Origin: CAYNLK01 sp964398055
Lineage (GTDB): Bacteria; Chloroflexota; Anaerolineae; 4572-78; J111
Assembly: GCA_964398055.1 (NCBI GenBank)
Contig: CAYNLK010000008.1
Location: 62,001 to 126,000 of the forward strand
Direction: 5' to 3'
Length of the DNA stretch: 64,000 bases
Below the pieces are notes generated by a model, which was not told where the DNA came from, ran no database searches, and worked only from the letters and a program-made list of their open reading frames with translations. Made by a program: the position numbers and the translations under genes. Below, in pieces: positions 7,630 to 15,841 of the stretch (its first letter is position 1; each line of letters begins with the position of its first letter).

Positions 7630-8895
7630 ATGGTCGCCGAAATCACCAAAGAACAGCTTTATAGTGAAATCAAGAGCGCCCGCGAGCGGCGTAAAACGCC
7701 CGATCTCAGCAAGAAGGTCTTACACAATCTTGATTTGCAGGAAATGGACCTGATTGGGGTCAAGTTGCAAAATGCCGATCTGCAGGGTTGCCAAATGCAG
7801 GGCGCGGACCTGCAAGGCGCCAACCTGCAAAGCGTCAAGCTGGCCGGAGCCAATTTGCAGAAAGCCGACCTGCGCGGCGCTGATTTGCGGGGCGCTACCT
7901 TGCAGGGAGCCAATCTCCAGCAAGCCGACCTGTTGGGTTGTAACTTGCAAAAGGCCGATCTCCAGCAAGCCAACCTGACCGAGGCCAATCTGGAGCGGAC
8001 TGATCTGCAAAAGGCCAGATTGAACGGCGCGCTCCTCCAGGGGGCTAATCTGCAGGGGGCCAATTTGGAAGGGCTGGATCTGCACACACTTGACCTGGGG
8101 ACGACCAGGTTGCAGGGGGCCAACTTGAACGGTGTTGATTTGAGCGCGGTCAATTTGCCTGGTTTTGATTTGAGCCAGGCAACCCTGCAAGGCGCTAACC
8201 TGGAAAAGATCAATCTGCAAGGGGCCAACTTGCAGGGGGTCGACTTGACCAAAACCAGCTCGTTTCTGAGCACCAAAGAGACCCGGCTGGCCGGGGCCAA
8301 CTTGAGCGGGGCTAATTTAGGGGCAGCTCAGTTGGGTGAAGTCGATCTGGAATTTGTTGAGCTGGCCGGCGTCAATTTGCGTCAGGCTGATCTGAGCGGG
8401 GCCAATCTGCCCCGGGCCAATCTGGCCGGCGTCGATCTGTTTCAGGCCAATCTGGAGAATTGCCATTTGAACGAGGCTAACTTGCAGGGGGCCAATCTCC
8501 AGCAAGCCAGGCTGGCCGGGGCCGAGCTGCGCGGCAGCAACCTGGCTGCGGCCAACCTGCAACAGGCTGATCTGAGTGAGGCTGAGCTGCAGGAGACCAA
8601 TCTGGAAGGCGCCAATTTGCAGCAGGTCGATTTACGGGGCGGCAACCTGCGGGCGGCCAATCTCCAGCAGGCCAATCTGGCCGGGGCTGACCTGCAGGAG
8701 GTGGTCTTTGACGGGGCGAATTTGCAGGCCAGCATCTTGCAGGGCGCCGATCTAGAGGGCGCCTCCTTGAGAGAAGCCAATCTGGGTGAGTGTGACCTGC
8801 GCGGGACCTCGCTGAAAGGGGCGCTCTACAATCCGGGCACGCAGTGGCCGGCCGGGTTTGAGCCAACCCTGGTCAGGGGGCTTGAGGCTGAATAA
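7630..8895 (+). CDS. Pentapeptide-repeat protein
   Basis: 421 residues, of which about 385 are uninterrupted A(D/N)LXX pentapeptide repeats, predicted to form a long right-handed quadrilateral beta helix. Glutamine is strikingly frequent just before and after the repeat core (LQGANLQ pattern). A short charged N-terminal region (residues 1-40) precedes the helix. Start: ATG 7630 has AAGGAGG six bases upstream, which decides against the longer GTG frame from 7552. There is no signal peptide or membrane span. Some family members mimic DNA and protect gyrase (MfpA, Qnr), but most have no known role and nothing here points to gyrase. Because the gene is so repetitive, long antisense frames are also open. 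Two copies of one hairpin element bracket it. Confidence 0.93.
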   Translation: MVAEITKEQLYSEIKSARERRKTPDLSKKVLHNLDLQEMDLIGVKLQNADLQGCQMQGADLQGANLQSVKLAGANLQKADLRGADLRGATLQGANLQQADLLGCNLQKADLQQANLTEANLERTDLQKARLNGALLQGANLQGANLEGLDLHTLDLGTTRLQGANLNGVDLSAVNLPGFDLSQATLQGANLEKINLQGANLQGVDLTKTSSFLSTKETRLAGANLSGANLGAAQLGEVDLEFVELAGVNLRQADLSGANLPRANLAGVDLFQANLENCHLNEANLQGANLQQARLAGAELRGSNLAAANLQQADLSEAELQETNLEGANLQQVDLRGGNLRAANLQQANLAGADLQEVVFDGANLQASILQGADLEGASLREANLGECDLRGTSLKGALYNPGTQWPAGFEPTLVRGLEAE

Positions 8896-8905
8896 TGCTG
8901 AATAA

Positions 8906-8942
8906 TAAGGTGACCAGCACTTCCAAAGTGCCGGTCACCTTA
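8906..8942. repeat. GTGACCGGC hairpin element, copy 2 (downstream of pentapeptide gene)
   Basis: Arms of 17 bases (8906-8922 and 8926-8942) with one mismatch around a CCA loop. It starts 10 bases after the pentapeptide stop and ends just before the stop of the convergent PA14 gene, so it may act as a two-way transcription barrier. Its core AAGTGCCGGTCAC is shared with the elements at 21833-21877 and 57823-57908. Confidence 0.75.
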
Positions 8943-8951
8943 TCTGCATTC

Positions 8952-10412
8952 CTACCGCCGTTCCCAATTGAACTTGATTTTGGCCGGGCCGCTGTCGTCG
9001 GCATATTCAACAATGAGGGTGTGAAAGCCCGGCTCCACTCTGGAAAAGTATCCTTCCACTGTGCCGCGCTCCTCTCTGGATTTTTCAACTACGAGCCAGC
9101 CGTCCAGCCAGATTTTGACCCGGTCCTGCCGCTCGATGTCGGCCCAAAAGCGGTAACGGCCGGCTTCGGCAAAAAAAATGGTCCGGCGCCAGCGAATCGA
9201 GAAGTCGCTCTGGCCAAGACCGGTTGCCGGTGCGCCATCCCCCCAGTCAAAGTCGATCCGGTCGTCGAGCCGGGTTAGCGCCGGTGGCTCTTGCCAGTCG
9301 GGATTGGCGAAATATTGGCCGGTCCACTTTGGGTCCTCCAGCGGGCCTCGCTCCGCCCAAACCTTGATGCGGGCATGCCCACCCGATTCAAAATATTCCA
9401 CGGTAACGGGGTGCAGGCCGGGCGAGACATCATGCAAGTCGCCCTGGTAAGTAATCGGTGCAAAGAGGTTCCAGTTATACAGCACCACCTGGCCATCGAC
9501 ATAAATTCGCACCCCATCATCCGCCTCGGCAAAAAAGCGATAATCACCACCGTCCAGAAAGTCCACCAGTCGCGTCCAGCGCACCGAAAAGTTATCGGCC
9601 GGCACGTTGGGCGCCGGGCTGTCTAAAAACCAGTTGAACTCCAGGTTGACCGGGTCTTGCCGCACCAGCACCGGCTGGCCCTCTAAACTGGCGTTATCAT
9701 AATATTCGCCCAGCCAGTAATCCTGGGAGAGCAAGGGCGTCGGCGGCCCGGCCGGAGGCTCAGGTGTGGGCGTTGGGGGCAAAGTTGGGGTGGCGACCGG
9801 CTGCGGTGAGGCCACGGGTTGAGCCGCCAGACCCACCGCGGGCGGCAGGCTGGCCAGATCGCCGGGACAGGCCAGGCCGGGACCGTACACCCAACCGATC
9901 TGTTGCTGGCCGGTTTCGACCAGGACCCAACTACCCTGGCTCACCTGTTTAGAGGCAATCACAGTTGCGGCGCTGGGTAAGACGGCAATCAAACCATACG
10001 TGGGGCCGGGACCTTCGCGCAGGTCAAGCAGAGCAACGGTCACGGTGCAGCGGAAGCGCCCGCCGGCTGGAGTCGCTGTCGGGTTGGGCGGAGCCGGCGG
10101 GGTGGGCGTCAGCCGGTCGCTGCGGCTGCTCACGGCCGGCGGAAGAGGGGTGGGGATGTGGCTGGCCGTGGGCGCATCACTCAAACCGGCGACGCGGGTA
10201 GGTGAAGTGGTGAGGGGGGTGGGCGTTGGCAGGGGGGTCGATGAGGGGGCCGGCGTAGCCGCGGCCACCACGGGCGTGGGCGGGCTGACCGGCCGGCTGG
10301 CCCGCGACATATTGAACAGAGTCCGGCCCAGCAGCCAGATGGCTACCAGCAGGGCCGCCATAACGACCAGCAGCGCCACCAATCTCAATATTGGGCGTGA
10401 TTGGTTTTCCAT
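8952..10412 (-). CDS. Membrane-anchored SH3b and double PA14 domain protein
   Basis: 486 residues from ATG 10412; a GTG at 10463 would add 17. One membrane span at about residues 9-33 is followed by a long Pro/Thr/Ser-rich linker (35-115). A bacterial SH3 domain follows at about 118-185 (LREGPGPTYGLIAVLPS, then WVLVE and GWVYG), then a second Pro/Thr linker, and two PA14 beta-sandwich domains at about 235-365 and 370-486. Each PA14 domain has the typical FFAEADDGVRIYVDG or FWADIERQDRVKIWLDG strand and a final G-W/F-HT-V-EY motif. PA14 domains bind carbohydrates in many surface proteins, so an extracellular glycan-binding or adhesive role is the best inference. The gene converges on the pentapeptide gene. 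Confidence 0.88.
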   Translation of the reverse strand: MENQSRPILRLVALLVVMAALLVAIWLLGRTLFNMSRASRPVSPPTPVVAAATPAPSSTPLPTPTPLTTSPTRVAGLSDAPTASHIPTPLPPAVSSRSDRLTPTPPAPPNPTATPAGGRFRCTVTVALLDLREGPGPTYGLIAVLPSAATVIASKQVSQGSWVLVETGQQQIGWVYGPGLACPGDLASLPPAVGLAAQPVASPQPVATPTLPPTPTPEPPAGPPTPLLSQDYWLGEYYDNASLEGQPVLVRQDPVNLEFNWFLDSPAPNVPADNFSVRWTRLVDFLDGGDYRFFAEADDGVRIYVDGQVVLYNWNLFAPITYQGDLHDVSPGLHPVTVEYFESGGHARIKVWAERGPLEDPKWTGQYFANPDWQEPPALTRLDDRIDFDWGDGAPATGLGQSDFSIRWRRTIFFAEAGRYRFWADIERQDRVKIWLDGWLVVEKSREERGTVEGYFSRVEPGFHTLIVEYADDSGPAKIKFNWERR

Positions 10413-10556
10413 TGGGCTAACCTTGAAGCTACCGTGGAAGGTTGCCGTGACATCACCGGTCACTCTAATTCTATTATACTCAATGACGGCGGAATACTTT
10501 CAACTGCTCAAAAGAGTACACAACTTCATCTTACGTGATTTTGAGACTCAATGACT

Positions 10557-10585
10557 TTGACAACTCAAAAGATTGATGTTATACT
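10557..10585 (+). promoter_or_regulatory. Sigma-70-type promoter of the carbohydrate utilisation locus
   Basis: A perfect TTGACA at 10557-10562 and TATACT at 10580-10585 are separated by 17 bases. It lies in an AT-rich gap of 334 bases upstream of the FGGY kinase gene, the first gene of the plus-strand locus. It would give a leader of about 155 bases. Confidence 0.65.
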
Positions 10586-10720
10586 TGGGCCTGTCAGTTT
10601 TGTACGTACATAGGTATAAAAAGATAAATAAAGATACCAATTCCATTTCCATATTTATTCTCCTTCAGATTTTTCGCCAAACTCTTTAATTGAATATATA
10701 AGCGTCATAATATGGAACTT

Positions 10721-10736
10721 AATTCAACGCTGAATT
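10721..10736. promoter_or_regulatory. Operator-like palindrome next to the kinase ribosome site
   Basis: AATTCA-ACGC-TGAATT is a perfect 6-bp inverted repeat that ends 4 bases before the AGGAG of the FGGY kinase gene. It could be the target of one of the two GntR-type regulators encoded downstream; this is inference from position only. Confidence 0.3.
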
Positions 10737-10746
10737 TTAGGAGATT

Positions 10747-12300
10747 ATGATGGTTGAGCAATACCTTCTTGGCATCGACAACGGCACCACCGTGACTAAA
10801 GCCGCGCTGTTCGATCTTCAAGGCCGGACGGTGGCGGTTGGCAGCAGCAAAGAAGTCAAGGTCTCGCACCCTGAGCCTGGTTGGGCCGAGCAAAATATGG
10901 CTGAATTGTGGCAGGCTACGGCTACGGCCATCCGGGCATGTTTGGCCAAGGCGACTATCGATCCGGCGGCCATTGCCGGCATTTCTTTTAGCGGGCATGG
11001 CGGTGGGGTGTGGCTGCTGGATGAGAGCGGCCAGCCGGTACGGGAGGCCATCATCTGGCTGGATGGGCGAGCCAAATCCTATCTCGATCAGTGGGCGGCC
11101 GATGGCCGGGCCGACCAGCTCTATGATGAGTCCGGCTGGAGTTTATTCCCGGGCATTGGTCCATGCGTGATCTTCCCCTGGTTGATGGAGCACGAACCGG
11201 AGAGCCTGGAACGGGCCAGGGTTAACCTGTCGTCCAAAGACTGGGTTAAATATTGCCTGACCGGCGAATTGAGCGTCGACCTGACGATGGCCTCAATTGC
11301 CCATATGAACTACCAGACCAAAGATTACTCGACGCGGGTGATGGAGTTGAGCGGCATCAGTCGCTATCGATCATTGTTTCCCCCGCTGGTCGCCCCGTGG
11401 GAGATTGCCGGTCGAGTAACGGCTGAAGCGGCCAGGCAGACTGGCCTGGTCGAAGGTACGCCGGTAGCCGGCGGGGCCTGGGACGGGGTATCGTCGGCCC
11501 TGGGCGCCGGCAGCGTTGAGGTGGGTGAGGCGGCCAGTGTGATCGGTACAGCCGGGGTACATGTGGTGGTGTCGGATAAGCCGGATTTGGACCCGGAGCG
11601 AGTCTACAGTTTGATGTACCATACCGTGCCTGATCGTTACGTTAAAAATGCGCTGTCGATGTTGGCGGCAGGTAACCTGAACTGGTTTGAGCGAGAGTTT
11701 TGCCTGGCCGAACAGCAGGAAGCTGAAAAGCGGGGGGTGAGCATCTACGACATTATCAACCAGGCTGTGGCCGAAGCGCCGCTGGGCGCCGGAGGCGTAA
11801 TCTATCTGCCATTTTTGCAGGGCGAGCGAGCTCCGTTTGTGCTGCCGGAGGCGCGGGGAGTCTTCTTTGGCCTGGGCGACTGGCACAAACGGGCCCATCT
11901 CCTGCGAGCAATCTACGAGGGTGTGGCCCTGTCGATGCGAGATAATTACCTGGCGATGCAGAAAGGGGCGCCGTTGCAAACAACCTATTTGACCGGCGGT
12001 GGTTCTGCCAGCGCGGTTTGGTGCCAAATTTTGGCCGACTGTACCGGCAACATGATGAGAGTAGCTGCCGGGGCAGAGTTAGGGGCGCGCGGCGCCGCGA
12101 TCAATGCCGGGGTGGCGGTGGGGCTATTTGCCGATCACAAAGCAGCTGTGCAGCAAATGGTCAGGATCGAACGGGAATATAAACCTGATGTTGACAAAAA
12201 GGTCCGCTATGACGAGCTTTATAAGCTCTATCGAGATTTAATCAAGGCAGTGTGGCCGGTCTGGAAGCAAAGCGGAGAAATTGGTATCGCTCATTGGTAG
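10747..12300 (+). CDS. FGGY-family carbohydrate kinase
   Basis: 517 residues with the two-domain FGGY fold. The N-terminal phosphate-binding loop is LGIDNGTTVTKAALFDLQG (residues 8-26). Next are ISFSGHGGGVWLLDESG and IIWLDGRA near residues 78-105, the catalytic aspartate region GGAWDGVSSALGAG near 240, and the adenosine-binding LTGGGSASAVWCQILAD near 415. It phosphorylates an imported sugar, ketose or polyol with ATP in the cytoplasm. The pattern looks closest to L-xylulose/ribulose/erythritol-kinase-type members, but the substrate is not fixed by sequence. Either ATG (10747 or 10750) may start; TTTTAGGAGATT precedes them. It is the first gene behind the TTGACA-TATACT promoter and precedes a full ABC importer. 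Confidence 0.88.
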   Translation: MMVEQYLLGIDNGTTVTKAALFDLQGRTVAVGSSKEVKVSHPEPGWAEQNMAELWQATATAIRACLAKATIDPAAIAGISFSGHGGGVWLLDESGQPVREAIIWLDGRAKSYLDQWAADGRADQLYDESGWSLFPGIGPCVIFPWLMEHEPESLERARVNLSSKDWVKYCLTGELSVDLTMASIAHMNYQTKDYSTRVMELSGISRYRSLFPPLVAPWEIAGRVTAEAARQTGLVEGTPVAGGAWDGVSSALGAGSVEVGEAASVIGTAGVHVVVSDKPDLDPERVYSLMYHTVPDRYVKNALSMLAAGNLNWFEREFCLAEQQEAEKRGVSIYDIINQAVAEAPLGAGGVIYLPFLQGERAPFVLPEARGVFFGLGDWHKRAHLLRAIYEGVALSMRDNYLAMQKGAPLQTTYLTGGGSASAVWCQILADCTGNMMRVAAGAELGARGAAINAGVAVGLFADHKAAVQQMVRIEREYKPDVDKKVRYDELYKLYRDLIKAVWPVWKQSGEIGIAHW

Positions 12301-12477
12301 ATAAGGAGGAGGTGAACTGGAGAAATTCCGAAGCCGTAGGCAAGCACTGTTTGTTATTCCCGGCCAGATGGGACACAAATTAAGCGTGTAGCCCTTGTTA
12401 ACCCATCCGCCGGACCAAGCCAGGTGGCAGAAAAAATTCAATGGTTCGATTATTTAAAGGTAAAAGGAGGAACAAAG

Positions 12478-13884
12478 ATGTTTAACAAAAAAATTGCAAT
12501 GGCGCTGTTTTTGATCGCGATTTTGGCGCTCATCGCGGCCCAGTGTGGAGCGCCGGTACAGGTTCAGACGGTCGTTGAAACAGTCGTCGTCGAAAAACAG
12601 GTTGAAGTAGTTCAAACGGTTGAAGTTGAAAAACAGGTCGAAGTTGTGGTTACTCCCACACCCGCAGGCCCCAAACCGTTTGAGGGACGCTCCATCAACT
12701 TCCTGACCATTCAGCCGCACACGGTGGCTTCCAAAGATTTAGCCAAGTGGTTCGAGGAAGAAACCGGGGCCAGGGTCAATGTGCTGGTAGTGCCCTACGC
12801 TAACGTGACCGAAAAGGCGGTCCTGGATGTCACTTCCGGCGCGGGCGAGTATGATGTGATCGAATATTGGTACCCCATGTTAGGGTCGCTGGCGGAGAAT
12901 GGGGTGCTGGTGCCCATCGACGATTGGTGGAATGACAATGCAGAGGCCATGCAGGTGGACGATTTCATCCCCGTCTTTAGCCAAACATTCACCGTGGTGG
13001 ACGGCACTCGCTACGGCGTACCCTATGATGGCGACCTGCATCTGTTATTCTATAATACTACCCTCTTTGACAAATATAACCTGGAGCCGCCGACAACCTG
13101 GGATGAGTACCTGACAGCCTGCAAAACCATTACCGAAGGAGAAGGCGGCGCAGCCTATGGCTGCGGCATTATGGGGGCCAAGATCCCCCTGATCTTGATC
13201 GGGACGTTCCTGAATCGGCTGGGCGGCTTTGGCGGCGCTTTCTTTGACGAGGAAGGCAATCCAACCATCAATAGCCCCGAAGCGGTCGCGGCGTTGGAAG
13301 CATTGGTTGAGCAGTCGCCTTATGCCCTGCCCGAGCCGGCGGCCGTAGCTTTTGACGAGTTACTGGGCGGTTGGCTGACCGGCAAGGTTGGTATGGCCGA
13401 GTTCTGGACCGACCTGGGCCAGATGACCGATAATCCCGAACAATCCAAGATCATCGGTGAATGGGGGGTGGTGCCGCTGCCAAAGGGGGACGGACCCAAA
13501 GCCCAGATCAGCGCCCCCAACAATGCCGGCTTTGGTGTTGGGGTTTCCAGCGCGGCGCAGGACCCCGAGTTGGCCTATGAATTCCTCAAGTTTGTGGGAC
13601 GCCCCGATATCAACGTTCGGGCCAATACCATCGTCGGTGGTTTGGACCCGACCCGCTGGTCTACCCTGGATAATGCGGATTATCGAGCCCACGTGGGTGA
13701 TGAGTTAGCCGACGCAGTCAAGGCAGCCCACGCCAATGCGATGCCGTGGCCCACCGACGCCAAATGGGCTGAGCTACAGGAAGTCCTCAATGAGAATTTG
13801 TCGCTGGCGCTGACCGGGGCCAAAACACCCCAAAAAGCCCTGGACGATACCCAGGCTGAGTGGGAGGCGCTTCTGGGTAAGTAA
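12478..13884 (+). CDS. Sugar ABC transporter substrate-binding lipoprotein
   Basis: 468 residues. The signal peptide ends ILALIAAQC, with the lipid cysteine at residue 23. It is followed by a coiled VETVVVEKQVEVVQTVEVEK-type tether and TPTPAG, then a SBP_bac_1-type solute-binding protein. GTFLNRLGGFGGAFFDEEG and PNNAGFGVGVSSAAQDPELA are recognisable family segments. AGGAGG lies at the right distance from ATG 12478, so the longer frame from 12424 is not used. It captures the carbohydrate for the permeases at 14020-15778. A strong but apparently unused AAGGAGGAGG stands at 12303-12312 in the gap after the kinase gene, ahead of a 23-codon frame. A stem-loop follows the gene, a common device for keeping binding-protein expression above that of the permeases. 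Confidence 0.93.
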   Translation: MFNKKIAMALFLIAILALIAAQCGAPVQVQTVVETVVVEKQVEVVQTVEVEKQVEVVVTPTPAGPKPFEGRSINFLTIQPHTVASKDLAKWFEEETGARVNVLVVPYANVTEKAVLDVTSGAGEYDVIEYWYPMLGSLAENGVLVPIDDWWNDNAEAMQVDDFIPVFSQTFTVVDGTRYGVPYDGDLHLLFYNTTLFDKYNLEPPTTWDEYLTACKTITEGEGGAAYGCGIMGAKIPLILIGTFLNRLGGFGGAFFDEEGNPTINSPEAVAALEALVEQSPYALPEPAAVAFDELLGGWLTGKVGMAEFWTDLGQMTDNPEQSKIIGEWGVVPLPKGDGPKAQISAPNNAGFGVGVSSAAQDPELAYEFLKFVGRPDINVRANTIVGGLDPTRWSTLDNADYRAHVGDELADAVKAAHANAMPWPTDAKWAELQEVLNENLSLALTGAKTPQKALDDTQAEWEALLGK

Positions 13885-13890
13885 TATTAG

Positions 13891-13958
13891 TCCACAGATA
13901 CACACGGATTTTCACAGATGTTTTATTTTGTCTGAGTTCATCTGTGTCTATCTGTGGA
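13891..13958. repeat. CCACAGATA inverted repeat between binding protein and permease
   Basis: TCCACAGATACACACGGATT at 13891-13910 faces CATCTGTGTCTATCTGTGGA at 13939-13958; TTTTCACAGATG lies between. The outer arms TCCACAGATA pair well. It looks like a dispersed palindromic repeat that sits inside the operon. Confidence 0.65.
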
Positions 13959-13960
13959 CT

Positions 13961-13988
13961 GCCAGAGACGTTTCAGACAGTCTCTGGC
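13961..13988 (+). promoter_or_regulatory. Intercistronic stem-loop after the binding-protein gene
   Basis: GCCAGAGAC (13961-13969) and GTCTCTGGC (13980-13988) form a perfect 9-bp stem with a 10-base loop and no following T-run. Such structures between binding-protein and permease genes commonly stabilise the upstream message (malE-malF type). It lies 31 bases before the permease start. Confidence 0.5.
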
Positions 13989-14019
13989 GGTCTGGCAAAA
14001 TTGATGCAAGGAGGCGATT

Positions 14020-14904
14020 TTGAAGAATTTCCTGGAGAGGCACAGCCCTCGTCTAATGGCCCTGCCGACGTTGCTTGTGTTGATCATTTTCTCCCTGATT
14101 CCGTTCATCTACGTCATCAGCCTCAGTCTGACCAATTCAACGCTGGCCCGGCCGTTCAACGATTTTATCTGGTTTGCTAACTACAAACGGGCTTTTACCG
14201 ATGAAATCTTTCGTAAGTCGGTAGTTAATACCCTGGTGTTTGCCTTTACTGTGACCACGGTCCAGACCTTTTTGGGCTTTGTGTTGGCCCTGGCCTTTCA
14301 CGGGATGCGACGCTTGGGCTTGGTGCGGACCCTGGCCCTGCTGCCGCTGTTTACCCCACCGGTGGCCGTGGCGATGATCTGGCGGCTCATTTACGACCCG
14401 AATTCGGGCTTGATAAACTATTATCTGGCCCAGTTGGGCTTGAGCAACCGGGCCATCGCCTTTCTCGGCAACCCCACCCTGGCCTTTCCGGCGATCATGC
14501 TGGCCGATATCTGGCAGTGGACGCCCTTCTGTTTTATCCTGAGTCTGGCGGCGCTGCACTCGCTGCCCCGGGAGCCTTATGAGGCCGCCGCGGTGGACGG
14601 GGCCAGCAGTTGGCAGGTGTTCAAGCGGCTGACGCTGCCGATGGTGACGCCATCGATCATTGTCATCTTTCTATTCCGGTTTCTGATCGCCTTGAAGGTG
14701 TTCGATCTGGTCTTTATTTTGACTTACGGCGGTCCCGGTTCGGTGACGCAGGTGGTCTCGTTCTACATCTACAAAGTTGGATTCACCATGTTTAGGTCCG
14801 GTTACGCGGCCACGCTGAGTATCCTGGTGCTGATTTTGGTGAGCGTGATTGCTACCTTGATGACGGTAGGCCGCGATATGATCTTGAAGAAACAGAATTA
14901 TTGA
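14020..14904 (+). CDS. Sugar ABC transporter permease, MalF/UgpA type
   Basis: 294 residues and six predicted membrane spans, the first at about 12-35. The EAA loop is near residues 185-210 (PREPYEAAAVDGASSWQVFK, then RLTLPMVTPS). The TYGGPGSVTQVVSFYIYK segment is typical for MalF-type permeases. The initiator is TTG at 14020, supported by AAGGAGG six bases upstream and by the lack of a better in-frame ATG before the first span. It pairs with the permease at 14912, which begins 7 bases after its stop. It should be driven by the two ATPases encoded at 16595-18840. Confidence 0.92.
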   Translation: MKNFLERHSPRLMALPTLLVLIIFSLIPFIYVISLSLTNSTLARPFNDFIWFANYKRAFTDEIFRKSVVNTLVFAFTVTTVQTFLGFVLALAFHGMRRLGLVRTLALLPLFTPPVAVAMIWRLIYDPNSGLINYYLAQLGLSNRAIAFLGNPTLAFPAIMLADIWQWTPFCFILSLAALHSLPREPYEAAAVDGASSWQVFKRLTLPMVTPSIIVIFLFRFLIALKVFDLVFILTYGGPGSVTQVVSFYIYKVGFTMFRSGYAATLSILVLILVSVIATLMTVGRDMILKKQNY

Positions 14905-14911
14905 GGTTGCA

Positions 14912-15778
14912 ATGGAAGCCAGTCTAGAGCAAAAGTCTGCCCAACAGCAGTTTGGCGAGGTGGTGGCCGGGCGAGGCACCCGGATTATCTTGATTGTGCT
15001 CTTTGCCGCAGGGGTGTTGCTGCCGATCATCTATATGGCCACCACTTCTCTCAAGGAGCCGATCGAGATACGGGAATCAGGGGCTATTTTACCCACGCGC
15101 GGTCTCTACTTTACCAACTGGGTCCGGGCCTACAGCAACGTGCCGCTGCACATCTATCTATTCAACTCTACGGTTACGGCGGTGGCCAGTACAGCCATCG
15201 CCCTGCTGATTGCTCTGCCGGTCACTTACGCCATTGTGCGCTTCCAAACCGGCGGCAAAATATTGCCGGCCTGGATTTTGGGCACCTACGTGATGCCGCC
15301 GATTGTCGTCAGCCTGGCCATTTTTGCGATGATGCGGATGGTCGGGCTGACCGACTCCCTGCTGGGATTGATTATTGTGCATGCCATGGCCAACCTGCCG
15401 GTGGCAGTCTGGTTACTGGACGGTTTCATCCGGGCTATTCCGCGCGAGCTTGAGGAGGCGGCCTGGGTCGATGGCTATAGCCGGTTCGATACCTTGCGGC
15501 GGGTGGTGGTGCCGTTGATCAAGTCCGGCCTGGTGGCGACCGGGATTATTTGCCTGATCCTGTCGTGGAATGAGTTCCTGTTTGCCTTGATCTTGACCTA
15601 TAGCGACGCCTCCCATACCTTTCCCATTGGCATCTCCAGGTACGAAGGCGAGCATGGGCTCCAGTTTGGCGAAATGGCCGCCGCGGCCTTAACCGGGATC
15701 ATCCCCATTTATGTTGTGGTGCTCATCTTCCAGCGTTATCTGGTTGAGGGTCTGACCCATGGCGGGGTAAAAGGTTAG
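14912..15778 (+). CDS. Sugar ABC transporter permease, MalG/UgpE type
   Basis: 288 residues with a hydrophilic N-terminus of about 28 residues, then six membrane spans. The EAA loop PRELEEAAWVDGYSRFDTLR with VVVPLIKSG is at about residues 175-205. It is the second pore subunit of the CUT1-type importer. It starts 7 bases after the previous gene and is followed 63 bases later by a UTRA-domain regulator gene. The ending with LVEGLTHGGVKG is the usual MalG-type C-terminus that contacts the ATPase. Confidence 0.92.
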   Translation: MEASLEQKSAQQQFGEVVAGRGTRIILIVLFAAGVLLPIIYMATTSLKEPIEIRESGAILPTRGLYFTNWVRAYSNVPLHIYLFNSTVTAVASTAIALLIALPVTYAIVRFQTGGKILPAWILGTYVMPPIVVSLAIFAMMRMVGLTDSLLGLIIVHAMANLPVAVWLLDGFIRAIPRELEEAAWVDGYSRFDTLRRVVVPLIKSGLVATGIICLILSWNEFLFALILTYSDASHTFPIGISRYEGEHGLQFGEMAAAALTGIIPIYVVVLIFQRYLVEGLTHGGVKG

Positions 15779-15841
15779 CGGTCGCAATGGGCGCGCCTTG
15801 TTCAACAAAGAGATTTACAAAATCAATCAGGAGAATCTGGG

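Noticed and set aside
7659..8300. Long antisense open frame (213 codons) in the pentapeptide gene
   Set aside because: It follows from the 15-bp periodicity of the sense gene; it has no ribosome site and gives a low-complexity Ser/Arg/Leu peptide.
12312..12383. Short 23-codon frame after a strong AAGGAGGAGG
   Set aside because: The ribosome site is too close to the GTG and the peptide has no recognisable feature; it could be a leader but cannot be supported.
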